A stretch of DNA of 16,508 nucleotides from Halanaerobiaceae bacterium (GTDB taxonomy: Bacteria; Bacillota; Halanaerobiia; Halanaerobiales; DTU029). The translations under genes and the position numbers were made by a program. Shown here piece after piece: positions 1 through 7,481 of this stretch (positions are counted from its first letter, which is position 1; every line of letters starts with the position of its first letter). The DNA is taken from the NCBI GenBank assembly GCA_012521855.1, contig JAAYLO010000286.1, forward strand, positions 1-16,508. Reading direction: 5' to 3'. The notes under the pieces are model-generated. The model did no database searches. It saw only the letters and a list, made by a program, of their open reading frames with translations, and was not told the DNA's origin.

Positions 1-181
1 ATTTAAAGGCAGACTGGTTTTTGTAAAAACATATGCTCCTGTCGATGGAAGAAAAGAAATAACCGGATATATCAAAGGGAGAAATGATGAAAAAATTTGT
101 CTTCGGTTAAAGGATAATAATGAGGAAATAGAAATATTATATTCTGATATTGCAAAAGCAAGGTTAGCAATTGATTTTTAA
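1..181 (+). CDS. rimP: Ribosome maturation factor RimP, C-terminal part
   Basis: The first 181 bases are an open frame (codons from base 2) giving the last 59 residues of a protein and a TAA stop. It begins FKGRLVFVKTYAPVDG and ends with YSDIAKARLAIDF, which matches the C-terminal SH3-like domain of RimP: the F-x-G-x-x-V-x-V start, the P-x-x-G-R/K turn and the closing 'Y-S-D-I-x-K-A-x-L' helix. RimP assists 30S subunit assembly in the cytoplasm. The N-terminal domain lies before the window. Its position just ahead of nusA is the conserved order in most bacteria and supports the call. The 42-nt gap to nusA has no clear terminator, so they are probably cotranscribed. Confidence 0.88.
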   Translation, partial: FKGRLVFVKTYAPVDGRKEITGYIKGRNDEKICLRLKDNNEEIEILYSDIAKARLAIDF

Positions 182-223
182 TCATATTATTATTTATTAA
201 GGATAATAAGGAGGAACAGTAGA

Positions 224-1330
224 GTGAATCTTGATTTTTTGCATGCCCTTGACGATATAGAAAAAGAAAAAGGAATCTCAAAGGAGATTTTACTGGAGGC
301 AATTGAAACTGCTCTGATTTCTGCTTATAAAAAGGATTTTGGATCAAAAGAAAATGTAAGAGTGGAGCTGAATAGTACTACTGGAGAGGTCCACGTCTAT
401 ACAAAGAAAAAAGTGGTTGAAGAAGTACAGAACAAAAATCTTGAAATATCACTGGAAGATGCAAAAAAGCGTAATCCCAGGTATGAAATAGGAGATTTTG
501 TTGAAGAAGAAATAACACCTGATAATTTTGGCAGGATTGCAGCACAGACTGCAAAACAGGTAGTTATGCAGAGAATCAGAGAAGCTGAGCGTGATGTTAT
601 TTATGAAGAGTATAAGGAAAAAGAAGATGAACTGATTACAGGAATGATTCAGAGGATTTATAATAATAACCTGTTTATTGATCTTGGAAAGATTGAAGCA
701 TTACTCCCGCCATCTGAACAGATGCCGGATGAAAAATACGAATTGGGTGACCGGATAAAATTATATGTTGTAGAAGTAAGTACTGATAGTAAAGGTCCGA
801 AAGTTTTGGTTTCAAGAACACATCCCGGCTTATTGAAACGTCTTTTTGAAGTAGAGGTACCGGAAATATTTGATGGTATTGTTGAAATAAAATCAATAGC
901 CAGGGAAGCTGGCAGCAGATCTAAAATATCAGTTTATTCACATGACAAAAATGTTGATCCTGTCGGGGCCTGTGTCGGCCCTAAAGGTATGAGGGTTCAG
1001 GCAGTAGTGGACCAGTTGAATGGGGAAAAAATTGATATTATCGAGTGGAGTGATGACCCTGCAGTCTTTATTGCCAATGCTCTTAATCCTGCTGAGGTAA
1101 TCAAGGTTAATATTAATGAGGAAGAGAAAATAGCTGAGGTTATCGTACCTGATTATCAATTATCTCTGGCTATCGGGAAGGAAGGACAAAATGCCCGGCT
1201 TGCTGCAAAACTTACCGGCTGGAAGGTCGATATTAAAAAAGAATCCTCTTATAGTTCTGAAAGCCTGGATAATGAGGATTCAGATGCTGAAGACAATGAT
1301 GACACTACACAGGATAATCTGGAAGAATAA
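224..1330 (+). CDS. nusA: Transcription termination/antitermination factor NusA
   Basis: This 368-residue protein binds RNA polymerase and nascent RNA and modulates pausing, intrinsic termination and antitermination. The GTG start is set by an AAGGAGG at 208-214, nine bases upstream. Visible domains are: N-terminal polymerase-binding domain (about 1-125), S1 domain (about 136-200, starting ELITGMIQRI and with LFIDLGKIEALLP), KH1 with the V-G-P-K-G loop (around residue 252), and KH2 with AIGKEGQNARLAAK (about 310-325). The length is normal for Bacillota NusA, which lack the two C-terminal acidic repeats of Escherichia coli. The last 25 or so residues are a short Ser/Asp/Glu-rich tail (DSDAEDNDD) that looks disordered. 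It follows rimP and precedes ylxR, the standard order. Confidence 0.97.
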   Translation: MNLDFLHALDDIEKEKGISKEILLEAIETALISAYKKDFGSKENVRVELNSTTGEVHVYTKKKVVEEVQNKNLEISLEDAKKRNPRYEIGDFVEEEITPDNFGRIAAQTAKQVVMQRIREAERDVIYEEYKEKEDELITGMIQRIYNNNLFIDLGKIEALLPPSEQMPDEKYELGDRIKLYVVEVSTDSKGPKVLVSRTHPGLLKRLFEVEVPEIFDGIVEIKSIAREAGSRSKISVYSHDKNVDPVGACVGPKGMRVQAVVDQLNGEKIDIIEWSDDPAVFIANALNPAEVIKVNINEEEKIAEVIVPDYQLSLAIGKEGQNARLAAKLTGWKVDIKKESSYSSESLDNEDSDAEDNDDTTQDNLEE

Positions 1331-1357
1331 AACATATGCTGAACGGGAGGATGATAT

Positions 1358-1630
1358 ATGCCCAGGAGAATCCCTTTAAGGAAATGTGTAGGGTGTAATG
1401 AAAGAAAAGCTAAATTTGATTTGATCAGGATAGTATACAATAGTGCTGAGGACACAATAAGTATTGATAAAACTGGCAAAGCAAATGGCAGGGGAGCATA
1501 TATCTGCCCTGATCCTGCCTGTCTTAATAAAGCGGTGAAATCAAAGAACATAGAACGTTCTTTGAAAAAATCAGTCTCTGAAAAAATATATGAAGATTTG
1601 AAAAAGGAGATTGATGAGATGATAGGCTAA
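1358..1630 (+). CDS. rnpM: YlxR/RnpM family RNA-binding protein (DUF448)
   Basis: A 90-residue basic protein starting MPRRIPLRKCVGCNERK, the hallmark N-terminus of the YlxR family (RTCVGC/RKCVGC-type motif), followed by the conserved GRGAYICPDPACLNKA segment around residues 47-62. YlxR folds as a small alpha/beta RNA-binding protein. The Bacillus subtilis member has been reported to associate with RNase P RNA and modulate RNase P, hence the name RnpM; that role is carried over here from the family. The cysteines (two in C-V-G-C, two in C-P-D-P-A-C) could bind a metal, which I cannot test. A GGGAGG lies 8 bases before the ATG. It sits between nusA and infB with only 20 bases to infB. The usual next gene, ylxQ, is missing. 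Confidence 0.93.
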   Translation: MPRRIPLRKCVGCNERKAKFDLIRIVYNSAEDTISIDKTGKANGRGAYICPDPACLNKAVKSKNIERSLKKSVSEKIYEDLKKEIDEMIG

Positions 1631-1650
1631 TATTATGGAGGTGTAATATT

Positions 1651-3783
1651 ATGGCAAAGATCCGTGTTTATAAACTTGCAAAAGAACTTGGAATAAGTAG
1701 TGGTGAACTGATAGAGATTCTTCAAGATCTTGGGGTTGAAGTAGCCAGTCATATGAGTTCAATAGATGATGAAACTGCAAAAATAGTAAAAGATATGTAT
1801 ACAGAAGAAAAGGAAGATGAAGTAAAGGGAGATGATGATCTTTCTCTGGCAGCAGATAAAGAAAAGATAAAAAAGACAAAAAAACGTGAGGAAGAAGAGG
1901 AAAAAGAACGTAGAGAAAAGAAAAAAGATAAAAAAAGCAAAAAAGATAATAAAGAAAAAAGTATGTCTGAAACAATTGAGAGAAGTCCTCAAAGAAAAGA
2001 AAAACAGGCTAAAGTATTTCAGGTAGAGCTGCCGATAACTGTCAAGAAGTTCAGTGAAACAATAAAAAAACCAGCCAATCAAATAATAAAAGAGCTAATG
2101 AATCTGGGCCTGATGGCAAATCTAAATCATCCCCTTGATGAGGATACATTATTGATGTTGTGTGATGAAATCGGTATTGATGTTGAGATTATTTCAAATG
2201 ATAAAGAAAAAGGAGAAGAAATAAATATACATGGCAAAATAGGTAAAGAAATAATAGATAGAGAAGAAGATCTGGTTTTGAGGCCACCTGTTGTTACTGT
2301 TATGGGGCATGTTGACCATGGTAAAACTACATTGCTTGATTCGATCCGCAAAACAAGTGTTGCTGAGGGAGAAGCAGGTGGAATTACACAACATATTGGC
2401 GCTTATCAGGTAATGATAAACAACCGGCCCATTACCTTTATAGATACACCTGGTCATGAGGCTTTTACAGCCATGCGGGCAAGGGGTGCCCAGGTAACAG
2501 ATATTACTATACTTGTTGTGGCGGCAGATGATGGTGTTATGCCGCAGACTATAGAAGCAATAAACCATGCTAAGGCTGCTGATATTCCCATTATTGTAGC
2601 TATAAATAAAATCGACAGGCCTAATGCACAACCTGATAGAGTAAAACAGGAATTGACGGAATATGGATTAGTACCCGAAGAATGGGGAGGAGATACAATA
2701 TTTGTAGAAATATCAGCCTTAAAAAATGAAAATATAGATGAATTACTGGAGATGGTACTTCTTGTTGCAGAAATTGAAGAGATTAAGGCAAATCCGAACA
2801 GGCTGGCAGAAGGTATCATAATTGAATCTGAGCTTGATAAAGGGCGGGGTCCTGTAGCAACGGTCCTGATAAAAAACGGAACCCTGAAAATTGGTGATCC
2901 TATCCTGGCTGGGCCGGTTGCGGGCAGAGTAAGGGCCATGTTTGATGACAAGGGAAACAGGGTAAAAAAGGCAACACCAGCCATGCCTGTTGAAGTTCTT
3001 GGTTTTTCTGATGTACCCAATGCAGGTGATTTTGTACAGGTGCTGGAAGATGAGAAAGAAGCCAGGCATATTGCTGAACTGAGAAGAAAAGATCTTCAGC
3101 AAAAAAGTCTAAATGTTGATAACAGGGTATCATTGGAGGAGCTTTATCAGCAAATACAGAAGGGTAAAGTAAAAGAACTCAATGTAATAATCAAGGCTGA
3201 TGTACAGGGTTCCATTGAAGCCTTAAGGGATTCACTGCTGAAATTAAGCAATGAAGAAATTTCGGTTAATATTATCCATACCGGTGTCGGTGCAATAAGT
3301 GAAACTGATGTAAATCTGGCCAGTGCTTCTAATGCAATAGTGCTGGGATTTAATGTAAGGCCGGATAATAATGCCCAGCAGATTGCAGAAGAGGAACAAG
3401 TAGATATCAGGACCTATCGGGTAATATATAAGGCGCTGGAGGATTTTAAGGATGCCATGTCTGGTCTTCTGGATCCTGAGATAAAAGAAGAGATAACCGG
3501 CAGAGCTGAAGTGAGGGAGACATTCAAGGTACCAGGTGTTGGTATTGTTGCAGGCCTGTATGTTACAGAAGGGGTAATCAACCGTAATGATAAGGTAAGA
3601 CTGATAAGAGACGGGGTAGTAATAACAGAGGGGAATATCGCTTCACTGAAGAGGTTTGAGAATGATGTGAAAGAGGTTAAAGAAGGATATGAATGTGGTC
3701 TCGGTATTGAAGATTACAATGATATTAAAACAGGAGATGAATTGGAAGTATTTACAATTAAAAAGATAAAAAGAACTTTATAA
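1651..3783 (+). CDS. infB: Translation initiation factor IF-2
   Basis: This 710-residue GTPase delivers initiator fMet-tRNA to the 30S subunit and promotes subunit joining. In order it has an IF2_N domain (about 1-52), a highly charged Lys/Glu linker (about 55-115), a second IF2_N module (about 125-180), and the G domain. The G domain shows G1 GHVDHGKT at 219-226, G2 GGITQHIGAY, G3 DTPGHE at 265-270, G4 NKID at 319-322 and G5 SAL. Beta-barrel domain II (GRGPVATVLIKNG), domain III (VIIKADVQGSIEAL) and C-terminal domain IV with the fMet-tRNA-binding region (AEVRETFKVPG) follow. The start is supported by TATGGAGGTG just upstream. The length is normal for low-GC bacteria. The linker is encoded by a nearly all-purine stretch, the only compositional oddity. 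Confidence 0.98.
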   Translation: MAKIRVYKLAKELGISSGELIEILQDLGVEVASHMSSIDDETAKIVKDMYTEEKEDEVKGDDDLSLAADKEKIKKTKKREEEEEKERREKKKDKKSKKDNKEKSMSETIERSPQRKEKQAKVFQVELPITVKKFSETIKKPANQIIKELMNLGLMANLNHPLDEDTLLMLCDEIGIDVEIISNDKEKGEEINIHGKIGKEIIDREEDLVLRPPVVTVMGHVDHGKTTLLDSIRKTSVAEGEAGGITQHIGAYQVMINNRPITFIDTPGHEAFTAMRARGAQVTDITILVVAADDGVMPQTIEAINHAKAADIPIIVAINKIDRPNAQPDRVKQELTEYGLVPEEWGGDTIFVEISALKNENIDELLEMVLLVAEIEEIKANPNRLAEGIIIESELDKGRGPVATVLIKNGTLKIGDPILAGPVAGRVRAMFDDKGNRVKKATPAMPVEVLGFSDVPNAGDFVQVLEDEKEARHIAELRRKDLQQKSLNVDNRVSLEELYQQIQKGKVKELNVIIKADVQGSIEALRDSLLKLSNEEISVNIIHTGVGAISETDVNLASASNAIVLGFNVRPDNNAQQIAEEEQVDIRTYRVIYKALEDFKDAMSGLLDPEIKEEITGRAEVRETFKVPGVGIVAGLYVTEGVINRNDKVRLIRDGVVITEGNIASLKRFENDVKEVKEGYECGLGIEDYNDIKTGDELEVFTIKKIKRTL

Positions 3784-3809
3784 TTTTAGTCCAGGTAGGT
3801 GTATATATA

Positions 3810-4190
3810 ATGGGAAATCAAAGAGCAAGAAGGTTAGCAGAGTTAATAAAAGTTGAAATAAGTGATATCTTACTTAGAGAAGTAAAAGATCCCAGGATTG
3901 GTTTTGTTTCTGTTACAGACGTTGAGGTGTCAGCTGATTTACGGCATGCTACTGTTTATGTAAGTGTTTACGGCAATGAAGAGGAAAGAGAAAAAAGCAT
4001 GGAAGGCCTGGAAAAAGCCAATGGATATATACGTAAACTCCTGGGGGAAAGAATTACTGTCTACCATACACCTGAAATTCTGTTCCGCTATGACAAGTCT
4101 TTAGAGTATGGCGCACATATCTCCAGTTTGCTTGAAAAAGTAAAAAGAGAATCCAGCAAAGGGGAAGGCCAGGATGATAACTATAAGTGA
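3810..4190 (+). CDS. rbfA: 30S ribosome-binding factor RbfA
   Basis: A 126-residue, single KH-type domain protein that binds the 30S subunit and helps mature the 5' end of 16S rRNA, notably in the cold. Family marks are the start with R-x-x-R-L-A-E-L-I-K, the segment VKDPRIGFVSVTDVEVSADL (about 25-44), the HATVYVSVYG strand, and the KANGYIRKLLG helix with the A-x-G kink (70-72) that replaces the GxxG loop in RbfA. PEILFRYDKSLEYGAHI closes the fold. AGGTAGGTG lies just upstream of the ATG. The ylxP gene found before rbfA in B. subtilis is absent. The last 17 nt overlap the start of nrnA, so translation of the two is probably coupled. Confidence 0.95.
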   Translation: MGNQRARRLAELIKVEISDILLREVKDPRIGFVSVTDVEVSADLRHATVYVSVYGNEEEREKSMEGLEKANGYIRKLLGERITVYHTPEILFRYDKSLEYGAHISSLLEKVKRESSKGEGQDDNYK

Positions 4191-5145
4191 GTTGAGAGAG
4201 GAAATACTTAAAAATGACAACTATCTATTGATGGGACATATTGAACCAGATGGTGACTGTATTGGTTCGCTATTCGCCTTAAAATGGTATCTTGATAAAC
4301 TTAATAAATCAGCACTGGTTTTATTATCCGCCCCGCCAGAGGATAAGTATCAGATCCTTGGAATAAGCAATAATGATTTCATGACTTTCAGTGATTATGA
4401 TTTCTCGAAGAAAAAATATCATAATTGTATTATACTGGATTCAGGCGACCTGGAGCGTTTAGGTGACGGGAAGGAATTTACAGCAGAATGTTATATAATC
4501 AATATAGATCATCATATTGATAATCCAGCATTTGGTAATATAAATTATATAGATCCCGGGAAAGCAGCTGTAGGTGAAATTATCTATGATTTAATCAAAC
4601 TGGATAATAATCATCTGTTGAATAAAAAAATCGCTGCTGCTATTTCGACAGCCATAATTGCTGATACAGGAGGTTTCCGTTATCAGAATACCACTGCAGA
4701 GGTCTTCAGTATTATGGCTGAAATGATGAGTTTAGGTGTTGATATATATAATATAAACAGGGCAGTTTTTGCTGCAACTAAATACAGCTCAGTTTTATTA
4801 AAGGCCAAAGCACTTTTAACCTTAGCACTTCATGGAAACGGGAAAATTGCTTATATGGAAGTAAACAAAAAGATGTTACAGGAAGCAGAAGCAGAAGAGA
4901 AAGAAGCATCAGGATTAGTAAATTATGCCCGGGATATTACAGGAGTTGAGGTGGGTCTGGTCTTTACAGAAATAGAAGAAAATAAGACAAAAGTAAGTCT
5001 GCGCTCAAACAGCTATTGCCCGGTAAATGAGATTGCTGCATACTTTGGCGGAGGCGGCCATCTCCGGGCAGCAGGCTGCATAATTAATATGAACATTAAA
5101 CAGTCACAGGAGGCAGTACTGCGCAAGGTGGAGGAATATGTGTAA
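4174..5145 (+). CDS. nrnA: Bifunctional oligoribonuclease / pAp phosphatase NrnA (DHH-DHHA1)
   Basis: A 323-residue DHH-family phosphoesterase. NrnA degrades 2-5 nt RNA fragments (nanoRNA) and dephosphorylates 3'-phosphoadenosine 5'-phosphate, finishing the work of exonucleases such as PNPase encoded downstream. Metal-site motifs are visible: GHIEPDGDCIGS (Asp26, Asp28), ILDSGD (Asp89), IDHHIDN (Asp112-His113-His114) and IIADTGGFRYQNT (Asp164). The C-terminal DHHA1 substrate-binding motif FGGGGHLRAAG is at 291-301. The length matches the family. The start overlaps rbfA by 17 nt, with GGGGAAGG upstream, and the end overlaps truB by 8 nt. This arrangement with rbfA and truB is common in Bacillota and Bacteroidota. 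No missing residues noted. Confidence 0.95.
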   Translation: MITISELREEILKNDNYLLMGHIEPDGDCIGSLFALKWYLDKLNKSALVLLSAPPEDKYQILGISNNDFMTFSDYDFSKKKYHNCIILDSGDLERLGDGKEFTAECYIINIDHHIDNPAFGNINYIDPGKAAVGEIIYDLIKLDNNHLLNKKIAAAISTAIIADTGGFRYQNTTAEVFSIMAEMMSLGVDIYNINRAVFAATKYSSVLLKAKALLTLALHGNGKIAYMEVNKKMLQEAEAEEKEASGLVNYARDITGVEVGLVFTEIEENKTKVSLRSNSYCPVNEIAAYFGGGGHLRAAGCIINMNIKQSQEAVLRKVEEYV

Positions 5146-6058
5146 AATAAACGGAATTATTAATATCATGAAACCGTCAGGCATGACATCATATCAAGTG
5201 GTTTCCCGGGTCAAAAAACTACTGTCAGCAAAAAAAGCCGGCCATACCGGTACACTTGATCCTGCAGCAAGAGGTGTTCTCCCGGTCTGTCTGGGGAAAG
5301 CTACCAGAGTAATCCCTTTTATACCTGAAGGAGAGAAAGAATATATTGCTGAGATATTTCTGGGGGTAACTACTGATACTCTTGATGGCGATGGACGGAT
5401 AACCAGCAGGAACAATAACTGGCATGTTATTGATATTAATAAGGTCAATGAAACACTGCAATCATTTGTAGGAGAAATAGACCAGCTTCCACCAATGTAT
5501 TCTGCCGTACATTATCAGGGCAGAAGGCTGTATCAACTGGCCAGAGAAGGTAAAAGTGTTGAAAGGGAAAAAAGAAAGATAAAGATTCATGAACTGGAAT
5601 TACTGGATTTCAAACTTCCAGTCCTGAAGATCCGTATTCTCTGCTCAAAAGGCACCTATGTGAGAACTCTTGCAGATGATATAGGTAAGTCCTTATCTGT
5701 TGGAGCTCATCTTAAGAATTTAATCCGTACAAAATCAGGGCCTTTTTCGATAGAGGATGCTGTGGAATTAGAAGATCTTAAAGTACAGGGTGAACAAAAA
5801 TTATTGCCCCTTGATTACCCACTCAGTTTTCCTGTTCTCAAACTGAATAAAGAATCACTTTCCTTTGCAGAAAACGGTGTTGTTTTATATAGACATAACT
5901 TTGCAGAATTACCATATAAACTTGATGAATATTTGAAAAAGGATAAAAGGGTTTCGATTTATTATAATGATTACCTGGTTTCTATAAATGAGCTGGATAT
6001 AAAAGATAATAATTTTGAATGTAAACCAATACGTGTTTTTAACATGCATTTATCATAA
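5138..6058 (+). CDS. truB: tRNA pseudouridine-55 synthase TruB
   Basis: A 306-residue enzyme that converts U55 of the tRNA T-loop to pseudouridine. The N-terminal motif GIINIMKPSGMTSYQVV and the catalytic segment GHTGTLDPAARGVLPVCLG are clear, with the nucleophile Asp41 in T-L-D-P. MYSAVHYQGRRLYQLAREG and CSKGTYVRTLADDIG are the other conserved blocks. The last 70 or so residues are weakly conserved but fit the small C-terminal PUA-like domain that grips the tRNA arm. The ATG overlaps the nrnA stop by 8 nt, and AAGGTGGAGG upstream supports it. A 28-nt gap separates it from the ribF ATG. Confidence 0.96.
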   Translation: MCKINGIINIMKPSGMTSYQVVSRVKKLLSAKKAGHTGTLDPAARGVLPVCLGKATRVIPFIPEGEKEYIAEIFLGVTTDTLDGDGRITSRNNNWHVIDINKVNETLQSFVGEIDQLPPMYSAVHYQGRRLYQLAREGKSVEREKRKIKIHELELLDFKLPVLKIRILCSKGTYVRTLADDIGKSLSVGAHLKNLIRTKSGPFSIEDAVELEDLKVQGEQKLLPLDYPLSFPVLKLNKESLSFAENGVVLYRHNFAELPYKLDEYLKKDKRVSIYYNDYLVSINELDIKDNNFECKPIRVFNMHLS

Positions 6059-6075
6059 ATAATAATTTGTTTTAC

Positions 6076-6082
6076 AGGTGAT
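6076..6082 (+). promoter_or_regulatory. Shine-Dalgarno deciding the ribF start
   Basis: AGGTGAT matches the 3' half of the ideal AAGGAGGTGAT ribosome binding site and sits four bases before the ATG at 6087. It includes the in-frame GTG at 6078, which therefore cannot be a sensible start. The ATG gives a 310-residue protein beginning MEVIKSSN. Confidence 0.7.
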
Positions 6083-6086
6083 ATTT

Positions 6087-7019
6087 ATGGAAGTAATCAA
6101 AAGCAGTAATTTTGAAACTTTTAATATCGGGCCATTAGTATTGGCTATTGGTGTATTTGACGGCGTGCATCTGGGACATCAAAAGATAATCAAAAATGCA
6201 AAGAAAATCGCTGATGAAAATAAACTGCCTGTCGGTATATATACATTTTATCCAAGGCCCCTTGAGATTTTAAAACCAGTACTTGCCCCCGGGACTCTTA
6301 TTTCCAGGCGGCAGAAGATAGAGCTATTATCCAGTTATGACATAGATTATTATCTGGAACAGAAGTTTACACCGGAATTTGCTGCACTTGATTACCGGGA
6401 TTTTGTTAAAAATATTTTGAAAAAGAATTTAAATGCCTCATACCTGGTTGTGGGTGAGGATTTTCAGCTGGGATATAAAGGAGAGGGCACCCTGGATAAG
6501 CTGGTAGAAACAGGAGAGCAGTTAGGTATAAAGGTTGTTGGAATTAAAAATAAAGTAATTGATAATAAGAGAGTATCAAGCACTTTAATACGGGAATTGA
6601 TAGAAAAAGGAAAGCTAAATGAAGTAAAAAAATATATGGGCAGAAATTACTGTTTGAATGCCAGAATTATCAGGGGTACCGGAAGAGGGAACAAAATGGG
6701 GATACCTACTGCAAATTTAAAACTTGAAGATGATTATACTCTGCCTCCTGATGGTGTGTATTCTTCATATGTATATTATAATGGAGAAAAATATATCGGT
6801 CTTGTTAATTTTGGAAATAATCCTACTTTTCCGGGAACGAAGTATTCAATTGAAGTACATATACTGGATTTTCCATATAAAGAACTTTATTTTGAAAGAT
6901 TGTCTGTTGAAATTATTGAATATATTCGAGAGGAGAAGACCTTTAATAGCGAAGAAGAGCTTGTCGAACAGATAAAAAAAGATATTCTTTACACTCAAAA
7001 TCTTTTATGTTACAATTAA
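6087..7019 (+). CDS. ribF: Bifunctional riboflavin kinase / FAD synthetase
   Basis: From the preferred ATG this is a 310-residue enzyme that phosphorylates riboflavin to FMN and adenylates FMN to FAD. The N-terminal nucleotidyltransferase domain (about 1-180) has AIGVFDGVHLGHQKII (the G-x-F-D-G-x-H-x-G-H ATP motif, 22-31), TFYPRP, VVGEDFQLGYKGEG and SSTLIRELIEKG. The C-terminal flavokinase domain (about 185-305) has GTGRGNKMGIPTANLKL with the P-T-A-N motif at 207-210, the G-V-Y strand, GLVNFGNNPTF, and SIEVHI with the likely catalytic Glu256. The length is normal. It lies between truB and rpsO, as in many bacteria (B. subtilis ribC). Its last codons overlap the -10 of a promoter reading into rpsO. 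Confidence 0.96.
   Translation: MEVIKSSNFETFNIGPLVLAIGVFDGVHLGHQKIIKNAKKIADENKLPVGIYTFYPRPLEILKPVLAPGTLISRRQKIELLSSYDIDYYLEQKFTPEFAALDYRDFVKNILKKNLNASYLVVGEDFQLGYKGEGTLDKLVETGEQLGIKVVGIKNKVIDNKRVSSTLIRELIEKGKLNEVKKYMGRNYCLNARIIRGTGRGNKMGIPTANLKLEDDYTLPPDGVYSSYVYYNGEKYIGLVNFGNNPTFPGTKYSIEVHILDFPYKELYFERLSVEIIEYIREEKTFNSEEELVEQIKKDILYTQNLLCYN
6988..7016 (+). promoter_or_regulatory. Sigma-A type promoter for rpsO-pnp inside the ribF 3' end
   Basis: TTTACA (6988-6993, 5 of 6 to TTGACA), a 17-nt spacer and TACAAT (7011-7016, 5 of 6 to TATAAT) form a good housekeeping promoter. TGT directly before the -10 adds an extended -10 element. The -10 covers the last ribF codons. Transcription would start near 7023 and give rpsO a leader of about 90 nt. 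Confidence 0.7.
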
Positions 7020-7022
7020 AAA

Positions 7023-7112
7023 AGAATAAAAACTCTGCCATTAGCTAGGTTAAATGTTCCTCCAACGTTTTACTTGGCCTGTGGTGTAAATGATAACAAA
7101 GGAGGTGAAGGG
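7023..7112 (+). promoter_or_regulatory. Candidate S15 autoregulatory leader of rpsO mRNA
   Basis: The 90 bases between the predicted start and the rpsO ATG hold several competing pairings. CCAA(C)GT (7062-7068) pairs with ACTTGG (7072-7077) around a TTT loop. GCCAT (7037-7041) can pair with GTGGT (7081-7085), or GCCA with TGGC (7075-7078). CCTCC (7059-7063) is a perfect complement of GGAGG (7101-7105), the Shine-Dalgarno. Ribosomal protein S15 represses its own mRNA through structurally different leaders in different bacteria (Escherichia coli, Geobacillus), so an S15-responsive switch is plausible. I cannot match this one to a known class by eye. Confidence 0.45.
7098..7108 (+). promoter_or_regulatory. 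Near-perfect Shine-Dalgarno of rpsO
   Basis: AAAGGAGGTGA is almost the full anti-16S complement and lies 4 bases before the ATG at 7113. It rules out the longer open frame that runs upstream into the leader. Its GGAGG core can be masked by CCTCC at 7059-7063. Confidence 0.8.
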
Positions 7113-7379
7113 ATGTTAACTAAAGAAAAGAAAGAAGAAATTATCAGAGAGTATCAGATTGAAGAAGGAGATACAGGATCACCGGAAGTCCAGATAGCCC
7201 TTTTAACTGCCCGAATATCACAACTTACCGAACATCTAAAAGAACATAAAAATGATTTTCATTCACGCAGAGGTTTGTTAAAGATGGTCGGAAAGAGGAA
7301 AAGGCTTTTGAGATATCTGATGAATAAAGATATTGAACGTTACCGCAGCTTAATTTCCAGATTGGGAATACGCGGTTAG
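7113..7379 (+). CDS. rpsO: 30S ribosomal protein S15
   Basis: From the ATG behind AAAGGAGGTGA the product is 88 residues, the usual S15 length. The four-helix protein binds the 16S rRNA central domain early in assembly. Characteristic segments are DTGSPEVQIALLTARISQLTEHLKEHKNDFHSRRGLL and GKRKRLLRYLM, with the conserved rRNA contacts in the D-x-G-S-P-E-V-Q-I, H-S-R-R-G-L and K-R-x-L-L-x-Y-L blocks. It lies ahead of pnp, as in most bacteria, where S15 production and PNPase are linked by shared transcripts and RNA processing. Its own promoter and structured leader lie upstream, and a hairpin follows the stop. Confidence 0.97.
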   Translation: MLTKEKKEEIIREYQIEEGDTGSPEVQIALLTARISQLTEHLKEHKNDFHSRRGLLKMVGKRKRLLRYLMNKDIERYRSLISRLGIRG

Positions 7380-7393
7380 GTTTATCCATCTGT

Positions 7394-7416
7394 AAGAGCG
7401 GTTTCTACCGCTCTTT
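7394..7416 (+). terminator. Hairpin between rpsO and pnp (weak terminator or processing site)
   Basis: AAGAGCGGT (7394-7402) and ACCGCTCTT (7407-7415) form a perfect 9-bp stem with a TTCT loop. Only TTT then CAGCTT follows, so the U-tract is poor. It may attenuate transcription into pnp, protect the rpsO 3' end, or be an RNase III site, as known for the rpsO-pnp junction of Escherichia coli. Which of these applies cannot be told from sequence. Confidence 0.7.
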
Positions 7417-7481
7417 CAGCTTAATAGAAGATATACTGTAAAATAAGAGATATAATAAATGCTAATGAAGGAGGTTATTTT

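Noticed and set aside
1649..2082. Several minus-strand Phe/Leu/Ser-rich open frames opposite the infB linker
   Set aside because: The hydrophobic 'membrane protein' look is the reverse complement of the purine-rich Lys/Glu linker, not a real gene.
2454..3020. 188-codon open frame on the minus strand opposite infB
   Set aside because: It lies wholly within the well-supported infB gene, is low in complexity (Ser/Ile/Phe-rich) and has no recognisable domain. It is a codon-bias shadow.
7090..7119. Nine-codon open frame starting in the rpsO leader
   Set aside because: It has no upstream ribosome binding site and merely runs through the rpsO Shine-Dalgarno.
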